Source: Oscillospiraceae bacterium
GTDB lineage: Bacteria; Bacillota; Clostridia; Oscillospirales; Ruminococcaceae
Assembly: GCA_017829005.1 (NCBI GenBank)
Contig: JAGAJF010000147.1
Coordinates: 1-55,202, forward strand
Length of the DNA stretch: 55,202 bases
Direction of reading: 5' to 3'
A program made the translations under genes and the position numbers. Positions 16,316-25,569 of the stretch are shown one piece after another (position 1 is the first letter of the stretch; each line of letters starts with the position of its first letter). The notes beneath the pieces are model-generated. The model was not told the DNA's origin. It did no database searches and worked only from the letters and a program-made list of their open reading frames with translations.

Positions 16316-19300
16316 TCATATAATGATATTTTCGGGAGAAAGCTCCGTCCTTACCGCCGTACCAAGCTCAAATGAATAAAGATACGCTTCGGAAACGGGC
16401 TTGCCGAGAATAAGGGAAAGAGCCTTTGCATACAAATAAAGCTGCATACTGTAGCGGGCTTTAAGCTGCTCGGGGGTGATGTATCTGTCCGTTTTATAGT
16501 CAATAAGTATCAGTCTGCCGTCCTCCTCAAAGAGCAGATCGGCAACGCCCTGCAGCATTCCCTCGGTATTATTATAAACCCTCAGCCCCGAATTGTCAAG
16601 AATTTCTTCATCAATACATAAATCCGCAATTTTCACCAGGAATTTTCTTTCTCGCATAACATTTTCCGAGCGGACAAGTCTGCCGCAAAGGTCGCTGTCA
16701 AGAAATGCTCCTATCATCTCGGGGTCGGCGCATTTTGCCTGAATATCTGTGAGATGTCCCGTCCTGCAAAGGTGTGCGGCTTCCTCGGAAATGGCTTTGT
16801 CACGTTCTTCCTGCGACACTGCCGCGAGCTTTCCTATATCGCAGTACTGCATAAATTCGTGAACGGCGGTGCCTCGGTCGGCGGCGGATATTCCTGTCAA
16901 AGCCTTCTTTTCGGCTTTTTTCCGGGCAGTCTCGCCGAAAAATCTTCTTAGCTTCGGTTCGTGCTTTTTGGCTATTTCGCTTACGGTGAGCTTTGAAGCG
17001 GTGACGGACAGGGTATTGTCATAATCGCATACAAGATTTTCTCTGAGAAGCTTTGCCCTGCTTTCATCGGGCTGGGCAGCAGGGGAAGCTGTTTCCTCCT
17101 CCGAAACCCTTTCTTCGGATATTTTTCCGCTTGTGAACATAACCTTACATTCACCTAATTGCTTTTCGGAAATATTCTCATCGCTGTCAAACAGGGACAA
17201 TGCCACATCAAGCCACTGCTCCATACACATACATTCGCCCGCCGCTTCACGGCAGTCAAAGCCCGTTTCGGTCTTTACGATAAGCTCGGCAAGCTCACTT
17301 CTCCTGTCGCCCACAGTACGCTTTGAGCTTATTGGCTCGCTGTCGTTTCTTCGGGTGATGAAAAGCTTGTATTTTGCTCGGGTGAGTGCCACGTAAAGGA
17401 GCATCATTTCCTCGTCACGCTGGCTCTTTTTCAGCATTTCGCTGAGCACCTCTCTGGGGAATGACTCGTAAACGGCATACTTTGCCCCGTCGGTTATTCG
17501 AAAGCCCACGCTGCTGCCGCTGCCGTCGGGGAAGGGGGAGAAAACTATCTTGCCCGAGGTGTCCCTCAGATTGAATTTCACGAAGCTTCGGCAGAGGAAT
17601 ACAAAGGGATATTCAAGTCCCTTGGACTTGTGAATGGTCTTAATGGAAACGCTGTCGCTTATGGAAGATACTGCCGAGGCGGACTGGAAATCCTTCTTGT
17701 TTCGGAGCATTGAGTCGATAAATCTCAGAAATCCACTGAGACCGCCCGAGCCGTTTTTGTCAAATTTCTCCGCATAGATGGGCAGGAGCCTGAGATTTGC
17801 CTTTTTCTTTGCGCTGTCCTTGTAGACCGATACCACCGCCATAAAATCCGTTCTGCTGTAGATAAATTCGATAAGCTCGGCGGCAGTGTGGACGGCGGCG
17901 TATTCTCTCAGCCTGCCGAATACCTCAAGGAAATTCTCACATTGCCTTTTGAGTTTTTCGGGAACGTTCTTTTTTCCCATTGAGGACAGGAGAATATCGT
18001 TATAGACCGAGGAGCTGCGCTTTACTCTCAGCCTTGCCATATCCTCGGCGGTGAACATAAACATAGGCGACATCAGCACCGACGTCATAGGCACGTCAAG
18101 GGTGCAGTTGTCGATACATCTGAGCAGATTTATGAGCACGGATATCTCTCTTGAGCCGAGATAGCTTTCCTCCGCAGGTCCCTGCACGCTTATGCCAAGC
18201 TCCTCGAGACAGCTTACATATATCCCTGCCTTTTTCACCCCGCGCATAAGTATGCATATATCCGAGGGTCGGACGGGTCTTGTTTCGCCGTTTTCCTCTA
18301 TCTTTTCGTTGTCAAGCAGCTCCTTTATGCGCACTGCAGTGCATTTTGCTTCGATGATATCGAGAGAGGAAAGTCCACCGTCATCTTCGGTCAGGGCTGC
18401 GTTTTCGTCATTGTCGGAGTCTTCCTCTTCGTCCTCTTCTTCGGAAACGGAAGGGGGGAGAGTTATTATTTCCGTGGGACCGTAAATATCCCCGATACCT
18501 GCGCCCTCGATAAGCTTTGCGGTATCATCGTACAAAACGCTGCCGTTTTCCTCGGACATTATGCTGCTGAAAACAGCGTTTACAAATTCCACCACACCGT
18601 GAGAGCTTCGGAAATTGCGGTTAAGATATATTCTTGCTCTGTCGGTGCTGCCGTCATCGGCATAGTCAACGCTTTCTCTGATATTTGCAAGGAAAATTGT
18701 GGGGTCGGAGCAGCGGAAACGGTAAATTGACTGCTTTACATCTCCCACCGCAAAGAAATTGGTTCCCGGAGCATCGGCGCTGCCGCCTTTTGAGAGCATA
18801 CGGAAAATAAGCTCCTGAACGGCTGTGGAGTCCTGAAATTCATCTATCATAACGATGTGGAAATAGTCGGAAAGCTCCTTTGCAAGGGGAGTGGGGGAGA
18901 TGTTCCCATTTTCGTCACGGCTGCACAAAAGCTCAACCGCAAGCTGCTCCGCGTCGGAAAAGCTGAGAGCGTTTTTTTCGCTTCTGAGCCGCTTTTCTTC
19001 AGCAAAAATATCGCTCATAAGGGAAAATAGCAGCCTGCATATTTCCCCATGACGGGTAAAGTCATAAAACAGGTCGGAAAGGGTGTATCTTCCCGAAAGC
19101 TTTTTAACGGCGTCAAGGCTTTGGGCACGAAGCATTTTGCCTTTGTCAAGCACCTCCTGAGAGGGTGCGACGGTATAGCTTTCAGCTTTTTTTGCGCCTG
19201 CGGGCTTGACCTTAAATTTAAAGGACTTGCTGAGAGTAAGTCTTGGGGTGACACAGAGACTTTCTCCCGAGAATGGGAAGAAAAGGTCTGCTTCAAGCTT

Positions 19301-20218
19301 CATTCCCATTACCGCGGCGGAGTTTTTTTCGCCCTCAAGGACGGTTATTATCCCCTTAGCCTTTTCAAGAGAGGAAAGTGTGTCGGCATAGGGCTTTTCC
19401 TCCGAGCCGCTTGTTTTAAGGCTTATTTCGGAAATTATCTTTTCATATTCGGAAATAAGCATATCTGCAGCTCTTTCAAGGCTTTCAAGGGCTTTGGCAA
19501 GCTTTGTTTTGGCGTTTTTCAGATAATAGGATATAAGCGGATCGGATAACAGTTCATTTTTCAGCTCTTCGGAAACGCCTTCGGAGCAGCATTTTTCAAG
19601 TGTTTCTGATGTATGCTCATATGCGGCGGCAATACCGTTCATTTTGTCCTCGGGGAAGGGGAGAGCAAGCAGCTTGCTTCTGAGGGGGGGGATGACCGCC
19701 GCAAGCCTTTCATCATTTCGTGAATCGGGACAGAAAAAGTCTGTCAGACGTTTCATATCCTCGGAATGCTCGGAAAACCACCTGTCGAATACATTTTCCG
19801 CAGCTTGTGCCGAAATTGCGTCGTCCTCGGACTGGTCAAGCACACGAAAGCCCGAATCAACGTCAATAAGTGCGGAGTTTCCCCGTATCAAATCAAAGCA
19901 GAAGGAGTGTATGGTAGATATCTTCGCCGAGGGGATTAAAGACTGCTGAGATACCAGCCAGTCATTCTCGGGGTCCTGTTCGGCGGCTTCCGCAAGCTTG
20001 GCGCAGAGCCTTTGCTTCATCTGTGCGGCAGCGTCGTTTGTGAATGTGACCACCACAATCCTGTCTGCCGAAACGGGGTCATTTCTGTCCGAAAGGATAC
20101 GCAGGAGCTTTTCAACCAAAACGGCGGTCTTTCCGCTTCCTGCGGCGGCTGATACCACTGCCGCCCTGTTTCTTACGTTTATGGCGGCGCATTGTTCGGG
20201 AGTCCAGTTCGGTGCCAT
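16316..20218 (-). CDS. addA: ATP-dependent helicase/nuclease subunit A
   Basis: Subunit of AddAB, the Bacillota counterpart of RecBCD that processes double-strand breaks up to Chi. 1,300 residues (family about 1,200-1,250). UvrD-type helicase: Walker A AAAGSGKT at 24-31, motif II VMIDEFQD, motif III GDVKQSIYRFR, motif V TIHKSKGLEYPFVF. The C-terminal PD-(D/E)xK nuclease has LILIDYKTDR near residue 1240. A stretch near residues 590-615 is extremely acidic (runs of Glu and Asp), an apparent linker insertion. The start is 19 bases after addB. Confidence 0.97.
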   Translation of the reverse strand: MAPNWTPEQCAAINVRNRAAVVSAAAGSGKTAVLVEKLLRILSDRNDPVSADRIVVVTFTNDAAAQMKQRLCAKLAEAAEQDPENDWLVSQQSLIPSAKISTIHSFCFDLIRGNSALIDVDSGFRVLDQSEDDAISAQAAENVFDRWFSEHSEDMKRLTDFFCPDSRNDERLAAVIPPLRSKLLALPFPEDKMNGIAAAYEHTSETLEKCCSEGVSEELKNELLSDPLISYYLKNAKTKLAKALESLERAADMLISEYEKIISEISLKTSGSEEKPYADTLSSLEKAKGIITVLEGEKNSAAVMGMKLEADLFFPFSGESLCVTPRLTLSKSFKFKVKPAGAKKAESYTVAPSQEVLDKGKMLRAQSLDAVKKLSGRYTLSDLFYDFTRHGEICRLLFSLMSDIFAEEKRLRSEKNALSFSDAEQLAVELLCSRDENGNISPTPLAKELSDYFHIVMIDEFQDSTAVQELIFRMLSKGGSADAPGTNFFAVGDVKQSIYRFRCSDPTIFLANIRESVDYADDGSTDRARIYLNRNFRSSHGVVEFVNAVFSSIMSEENGSVLYDDTAKLIEGAGIGDIYGPTEIITLPPSVSEEEDEEEDSDNDENAALTEDDGGLSSLDIIEAKCTAVRIKELLDNEKIEENGETRPVRPSDICILMRGVKKAGIYVSCLEELGISVQGPAEESYLGSREISVLINLLRCIDNCTLDVPMTSVLMSPMFMFTAEDMARLRVKRSSSVYNDILLSSMGKKNVPEKLKRQCENFLEVFGRLREYAAVHTAAELIEFIYSRTDFMAVVSVYKDSAKKKANLRLLPIYAEKFDKNGSGGLSGFLRFIDSMLRNKKDFQSASAVSSISDSVSIKTIHKSKGLEYPFVFLCRSFVKFNLRDTSGKIVFSPFPDGSGSSVGFRITDGAKYAVYESFPREVLSEMLKKSQRDEEMMLLYVALTRAKYKLFITRRNDSEPISSKRTVGDRRSELAELIVKTETGFDCREAAGECMCMEQWLDVALSLFDSDENISEKQLGECKVMFTSGKISEERVSEEETASPAAQPDESRAKLLRENLVCDYDNTLSVTASKLTVSEIAKKHEPKLRRFFGETARKKAEKKALTGISAADRGTAVHEFMQYCDIGKLAAVSQEERDKAISEEAAHLCRTGHLTDIQAKCADPEMIGAFLDSDLCGRLVRSENVMRERKFLVKIADLCIDEEILDNSGLRVYNNTEGMLQGVADLLFEEDGRLILIDYKTDRYITPEQLKARYSMQLYLYAKALSLILGKPVSEAYLYSFELGTAVRTELSPENIII

Positions 20219-20237
20219 AGTTTAATAGTTCCTTTCG

Positions 20238-23200
20238 TTAGTTTTCTTCGGTCGGTTCTTCGTTTTCGGTCTCGTCGGCGGGGAAAATGCTGCCGCTTCT
20301 GGTTTTCGGTGAGGGATAATTTCCGCACACCTCCGCATAATCGCAGTTATCGCAGGGGCAGGCGCATTTCAGCTTTTTATTGCTAAGTGGACTTGCGGGG
20401 ATATATCCCTCGTCAAGAGCCCGGGCAAGCCCTTTGAGGAGTCGTTCTGCCTTATTGATATCGGCACAAAGCTCCTCCTCGGTGAACACGTTTGACACCT
20501 GTGCTTCTCCGTCCTTGAATTTAAGCTTTGCGGGAATGTAAACCTCGCTGTCGCTGTCGCATTCAAAAAGATCGTTCTGCATTGCAGTGAGAATGTTTTC
20601 GTCACCAAGTATCTCGCCCTTCATTCGAAACGAGCTCATTTCCGTCTGCTCGGGAGAAATGTCCTCATTTCTGTTTTTCATTGACAGCTTGGGGGCTTTC
20701 ATCGGCACATACATTACCCCTGCCGCTTCAAAGCTATGGGCATCTGTGGGGTCACTTTTTCTCGTCAATGCCCAGAGATAGAAAAACATCTGCATATTTA
20801 TTCCCAGATCAAGCTGACCGCGTACAAATTCCTTTGAACCTGTTTTGTAGTCGATTATCCTGAGATATATCTTTCCGCCGTTTTTCTCGTCGATATATGC
20901 GTCCACGCGGTCTGCCGTACCCGAGAAATCAACGCCCATTCCCCCTTCGCTGTCCGATCTTGCGGTGCAGGGGGCAGCTTTAAGCTTCTCGGAAAGACGG
21001 GCATAAATTTCTGAGGCAGAGCCTGAAAGACCGTTTTCTTTTATGAAATCATCTTTGGAAAATTCATCATCGGAAATATTCCTGTGTGATATTCCCACGG
21101 GAAGCTCGCAGGCAACGGGAACAAAATCCGAACGCATAAGCTCCTCCTGCATATGGAGAATGACTTTGAGAACAAGCTCTGCGGCGATATTCAGATAAAA
21201 TTCAAAGCTGTTTTTCTTTGCAAATCCTCCGCCCAGATCGTTTTTTATATATTCATCGGCAGATGCGGCTATGGAGCTGAGAATTTCTTCCTTTGAAAGC
21301 TTCAAAAACCTTTCCTTGGTATTTTTTGTAAAGATATCCTGCATACATTTGTGGATAATATTACCCTGTATCATAGGGTTAAGGTCGTTTTTCGGCAGAG
21401 GATAAATTCCCAAGCCTTTTTTGCAGAAAAACATAAAGGGACATTTGCTGAAATCCTCAAATCGTGAGGGTGAGATACGTGCATTTGAGCCGTAAAGACG
21501 GCGGCTGAGCTCCTTGTCGCTTATGCGGTGTTCAGTTCCCGTATCAATGGAGTCGATGTATTCAAATCTGCTTTTGTAAACGGGATCCTTGGAAAGCTCC
21601 CCGCGGACTGTGGCAAAGTCAGCGTCACCCGGGTCAAAGCCTGCGGTTGCAGCAGCATAGGCGGACTCCTTCGTGCGGCAGAAAAAGAGCATATCAAGCT
21701 CATCGGTATTTATCCTTTTAACGCCCGAAAGTGTACAGCATATCTCGGAAATAAGGGCGGAGGGGTACATAGGTGAGCCGTCGGAGGATGCAGCTTCGCA
21801 GGAAACATACAGCTTTTCCGAGGGACTGCACAGAGCCTTGAAAGCATTGAAGCGCTCCTCCTCAATACGGTTTTTCACATCTCCCGAAAGGTCGTGTTCA
21901 GACTGCCTGAAAAACTCTCTTTCCCTCTCGGAAAAGGTAACGCTTTCTCCCGTTACAAAGGGGAAAACGCCATCGTTTGCGTGCATTACGAAAACTATCC
22001 TCGGGTTTGAAAGACGGGCAAGATCCGACTGCTGTGCGGCAACCGAGTCAAGGGCTTCGGGTGGGCTTGAAAGGGTTATTCCCGCAGCGCTGAGGGTGAA
22101 TATCTCACGAAATTCCGAAAGGGATATTTTGTCGGGCAGAGCCGTCTCAAGTCCCGAAAGAATACTATCAAGCTGAGCGAGAAGCCGTTCATTCTCACGC
22201 TTTTCAAGTCTTTCGTCAAAGCAGTATTTTCCGCCTGCTTTTACCTTTTCCTCGGAAGGCAGGGAAGTAAATTCAAGAAGATTTTCCTCCGCAGGTATGG
22301 AAGCCATAAACTGACGGATTGCCCTGCAAACCTCCGCTCCCGTTTTGTCGGCGCAGTTCTTTCTCAAAGTGAGGATAGGCTCAAGAAGCCTGTTTTTGAT
22401 ATCGTCAATGCCCTTGTAGGTCTCATCTGTTTCGGGGAAGGGCTTTTCCCAAAGCTCACCGTCAATGTCCCAGGTGTAGCAGTAATTTTCAAGCTTTAAA
22501 AGCTCCTCGTCGGGCTCAAGGGTGTAAATGCTGCATATCTCGCCGTCCTTTTCATATGAAACGGGAGGCTTTGCAAGACCTGTTTTTGCATATCTTAAAA
22601 GGGTTTCGGTGGATATGCGCTTTGCGGAGGCAAGCTCTAAAGCGGCGTTTATCATTATCATAAGCCGCTTATGTGCCGCAGACTGCTTTTTGTCGGAATA
22701 ATAGGGGATATCGTATCTCTCAAAGGCGGCGGAAAGAATGGAAATATCATCGTTCATTGTGCGGCTGAGAACAGCGATATCCTTGTATCGGAGACTTTTA
22801 TCCTCGGAAATGAGCCGCTTTATCTCGGAGCATATGTAGTCACATTCACTGTAGATATCGGGCGCAGAAACCACGGTGACAGCCTCTCCCGAAGCGGCAT
22901 TTTTAGCTTTCGGAAGTCTCATCAGCTTGTCGGAAAGGGCATACAGACCTTCGTTTTTATATCTCTTGTTTTCGGTGAATTTTTTCGTTTCGGTTTTAAC
23001 GTCAAGCTTTCCTGCAACAGACATAATTCTTGCGGTGGTCTTTGTGACTGCTGTAAAGGGGGAATATCCCGTCTGCGAAAGGCTGTCGGCGGTAAGGCAT
23101 ACCGTAAGGTCGGTGCAGTCTTTGAGCATTGTTTCCATAAGACCGTACTGGTCTCCCGTAAAGCTTTTGAACTCGTCCATAAAAATGCTCATACCCTTGA

Positions 23201-23798
23201 AATAGCCGCATTCTCCTGCGTATTCGGCGGCGATACGGGAGTCGAGCATGGGGTCACGAAGCCCCAGCTTTGAAAGCTCCTCGGTAAATCTTGAGTAGAT
23301 AAGAAAAACGTCCGTCAGCTTTTCACGCATATTTTCGGGGGCTTTTCCCGCAAGCTCGCCCATTATTTCGGGAGTTACGCCGCTGTGGATAAGCTCGCTT
23401 ATCATTGTCAGGGCGGAGGCTGTGAAATTAGGTCGTGAAGCCTGCTTTTTATAGTAAAGCAGTGCGTCCTCGGAAACGGCTTTTTTTATGGCTTTGTACA
23501 TAACCGCAGTTTTGACGGTGGAATCGGCAGCTTGCTTTTCGGGTGCGTGACTGTGGCTGAAAATATCCCGAACCAGACGGGAAAATGACCACACTTCCGT
23601 ATTTCCGCTGTTGAAAAGCTCACAGCCCATTGAATTGTAGAGCATATGCTCATATTCAAAGGTGAACTGGTCGGGGACGATAACGCATATGCTTCTGCTT
23701 TCGCCCGTTTTTCGTATCAGCTCCGCTTCGTCTCTTATCCTGTTCATCATTGCGGCGGATTTGCCTGTGCCTGTGGTGCCGTAATAAATATTCAGCAT
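20238..23798 (-). CDS. addB: ATP-dependent nuclease subunit B
   Basis: Partner of AddA, 1,186 residues. The N-terminus has a Walker A GTTGTGKS at residues 7-14 on a degenerate helicase scaffold. The C-terminal nuclease has RIIDYKTGSKEF. The Fe-S cluster cysteines flanking the nuclease are present as CPFMFFC upstream and as CPCDNCDYAEVC near the C-terminus. Directly upstream of addA and in the usual order. A short intergenic region carries a likely promoter. Confidence 0.96.
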   Translation of the reverse strand: MLNIYYGTTGTGKSAAMMNRIRDEAELIRKTGESRSICVIVPDQFTFEYEHMLYNSMGCELFNSGNTEVWSFSRLVRDIFSHSHAPEKQAADSTVKTAVMYKAIKKAVSEDALLYYKKQASRPNFTASALTMISELIHSGVTPEIMGELAGKAPENMREKLTDVFLIYSRFTEELSKLGLRDPMLDSRIAAEYAGECGYFKGMSIFMDEFKSFTGDQYGLMETMLKDCTDLTVCLTADSLSQTGYSPFTAVTKTTARIMSVAGKLDVKTETKKFTENKRYKNEGLYALSDKLMRLPKAKNAASGEAVTVVSAPDIYSECDYICSEIKRLISEDKSLRYKDIAVLSRTMNDDISILSAAFERYDIPYYSDKKQSAAHKRLMIMINAALELASAKRISTETLLRYAKTGLAKPPVSYEKDGEICSIYTLEPDEELLKLENYCYTWDIDGELWEKPFPETDETYKGIDDIKNRLLEPILTLRKNCADKTGAEVCRAIRQFMASIPAEENLLEFTSLPSEEKVKAGGKYCFDERLEKRENERLLAQLDSILSGLETALPDKISLSEFREIFTLSAAGITLSSPPEALDSVAAQQSDLARLSNPRIVFVMHANDGVFPFVTGESVTFSEREREFFRQSEHDLSGDVKNRIEEERFNAFKALCSPSEKLYVSCEAASSDGSPMYPSALISEICCTLSGVKRINTDELDMLFFCRTKESAYAAATAGFDPGDADFATVRGELSKDPVYKSRFEYIDSIDTGTEHRISDKELSRRLYGSNARISPSRFEDFSKCPFMFFCKKGLGIYPLPKNDLNPMIQGNIIHKCMQDIFTKNTKERFLKLSKEEILSSIAASADEYIKNDLGGGFAKKNSFEFYLNIAAELVLKVILHMQEELMRSDFVPVACELPVGISHRNISDDEFSKDDFIKENGLSGSASEIYARLSEKLKAAPCTARSDSEGGMGVDFSGTADRVDAYIDEKNGGKIYLRIIDYKTGSKEFVRGQLDLGINMQMFFYLWALTRKSDPTDAHSFEAAGVMYVPMKAPKLSMKNRNEDISPEQTEMSSFRMKGEILGDENILTAMQNDLFECDSDSEVYIPAKLKFKDGEAQVSNVFTEEELCADINKAERLLKGLARALDEGYIPASPLSNKKLKCACPCDNCDYAEVCGNYPSPKTRSGSIFPADETENEEPTEEN

Positions 23799-23833
23799 TA
23801 GTCTGACCGTCCTTTTTTCAGATTGTTATGTAC

Positions 23834-23844
23834 ATTATAGCATA
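23834..23844 (-). promoter_or_regulatory. Extended -10 promoter candidate for addB-addA
   Basis: On the minus strand ATGCTATAAT: a perfect TATAAT with TG one base upstream, in the 74-base gap between the MutS-like gene and addB. There is no good -35 at 17 bases. The addB ATG lies about 35 bases downstream. Confidence 0.5.
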
Positions 23845-23872
23845 TTGTCTGTGTAAATATCGTTACAGCTTA

Positions 23873-25549
23873 TCAGCTTCGGTGAACTCTTTTTCTGATA
23901 TTTTCGGCGTTTATCCCGAAGGAGTCGAAAATATCCTTGGCATAGCTCTGCTTCAAAGGCTCGCCCCGTTCTATGCGGTAAAGACGCTTGCCGCTTTCCT
24001 TGTCAACCCCTGCCACAATGCTTACGGGTATGCTCCTGCAGTCGGGGTCTGCGGCTATTTCATCACATCTGTACGCAAGGTCGGTTATATGTGTGGCATA
24101 GATTCCTCTTACGCCTATGATACAGAAAATTCTGGTTATCTCGGCGGCAATTTCCGCACATTCCTTGGGAGTTGTACTCTGAATTGATTCGTTCATCAGC
24201 AGGAGACTATTTTCGGTCACAAGGTCGCTGATAATTTTCAAGTCCTTTATCTCGGTGGTAAAGCGGCTGGCGTTTATGCCTGTTTCCTCTTCCTTGGGGA
24301 AATGGGTGAAAATAAAGTCGCAAGGGCATATTTTACAGCCTTCCGCAGGAGCGTAAAAGCCTGTCTGAGCCATAAGGAAGCAAAGTCCCGCTCCTCGGAG
24401 AAATGTGGTCTTTCCGCCGTTGTTCGCTCCTGTGAGAATGAAAAATCTTCCGCTGTCGTCCATTGTCAGGCTGTTTCGCACCACAAGGTCGTCGCCCTTT
24501 GCTTCGGAGTCTGCCGCAGCTGCTTTGAAATAAAAGCAGGGGTCAAAGAGATTTGTCAGCTTCGCAGTCCGTGGCTTGTCCGTAAATTCGGGTCGGCACA
24601 TTTTTATGCCTCTGGCGGTGCAGGTGGAGACTATCTTTGCAATGCCGTCATATATCTCAAGCTGACCCGTAAGCATTGAAAGCCTTGAGAATGAAAGCCT
24701 GTCATAGGATTTGAGAGCACTTTCAAGCCGTCTCATATATGACGATGTAAGCTTTTCGAGAGCCTCGAAAAGTGCCTTGTCCGCCTCGCTTAAAAATCCG
24801 TGCTCGTTTGGCAGACCCGAGCGGAGCTTGCCCGATACCACTGTGTCGGAATATGCGCTTGTCTTATAAAAAAGCCTGTCGAAAACGTTTGGCTTTTCCC
24901 CTGCGGGCTTGTCGGAGTAGTTTACTATCCCTGCGGAAACGGGGCGCATTTCCTGATTGAAATTTATTGCAACGGTAACGGAGCGTATTTTTTTTGAAAA
25001 TGCTTCTTTAAGCTCGGAAATGTCACGCTTCATTTGTGCAAATTCCTCGCATTCACAGCGACCTTTTATTATCTCAAAAAAGCTTCTGAATGCTTCGGAG
25101 CGGATACCGCTTCCAAGCTCTGAGGACAGCTCATTCAGGCTTTCCATACAGGAAATGTACAGGTCAAGCATTTCAATCCTGTCGCCAAGTGCGGTGAAGC
25201 TGTCGGGGGAGCCGTTGCCGCCGCTGTTTTTGCTTTCGGTCTCAAGAAGCTTTTCAGCCGCACTGTGGACGGCAGGGGAAAGCTTAGGATTGTTCATCAC
25301 GTCCTCAAGAGCGTCAAGGCGGTAGTTTATCACATCGGTATCGGTGCACATTTCTCGGAAAAGCTTCTGCACATTCTGGGGATTTCGGCGGCATATCATA
25401 GATGCCACAGTATCGGTCATAAGGTCGTTTATATATGTGCAGGGGAATTTGTCCGAAAGCTCTGTCCTGCGGCGGTTCAGTGCCTCACGCTTTTCTGCCG
25501 TGGGATAAAGCAGGTCGGGTATATCGGGGAGCGGAGCGGTCTTTTCCAT
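23873..25549 (-). CDS. MutS-family ATPase (MutS-V domain), not MutS1 or MutS2
   Basis: 558 residues from the ATG at 25549, which has AAAGGAAG in front. The C-terminal half is a MutS-V ABC ATPase: Walker A TGANNGGKTT near residue 370, Q-loop region, Walker B SLLLMNES and the switch ATHITDL. The N-terminal half is a helical lever/clamp-like region. There is no mismatch-recognition domain (no FxE motif) and no Smr nuclease tail, so it is neither canonical MutS1 nor MutS2. Short MutS-like proteins of this type are common in Clostridia with unknown role. It lies 20 bases after rqcH. Confidence 0.8.
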   Translation of the reverse strand: MEKTAPLPDIPDLLYPTAEKREALNRRRTELSDKFPCTYINDLMTDTVASMICRRNPQNVQKLFREMCTDTDVINYRLDALEDVMNNPKLSPAVHSAAEKLLETESKNSGGNGSPDSFTALGDRIEMLDLYISCMESLNELSSELGSGIRSEAFRSFFEIIKGRCECEEFAQMKRDISELKEAFSKKIRSVTVAINFNQEMRPVSAGIVNYSDKPAGEKPNVFDRLFYKTSAYSDTVVSGKLRSGLPNEHGFLSEADKALFEALEKLTSSYMRRLESALKSYDRLSFSRLSMLTGQLEIYDGIAKIVSTCTARGIKMCRPEFTDKPRTAKLTNLFDPCFYFKAAAADSEAKGDDLVVRNSLTMDDSGRFFILTGANNGGKTTFLRGAGLCFLMAQTGFYAPAEGCKICPCDFIFTHFPKEEETGINASRFTTEIKDLKIISDLVTENSLLLMNESIQSTTPKECAEIAAEITRIFCIIGVRGIYATHITDLAYRCDEIAADPDCRSIPVSIVAGVDKESGKRLYRIERGEPLKQSYAKDIFDSFGINAENIRKRVHRS

Positions 25550-25569
25550 AATAAGCTTCCTTTCATTTA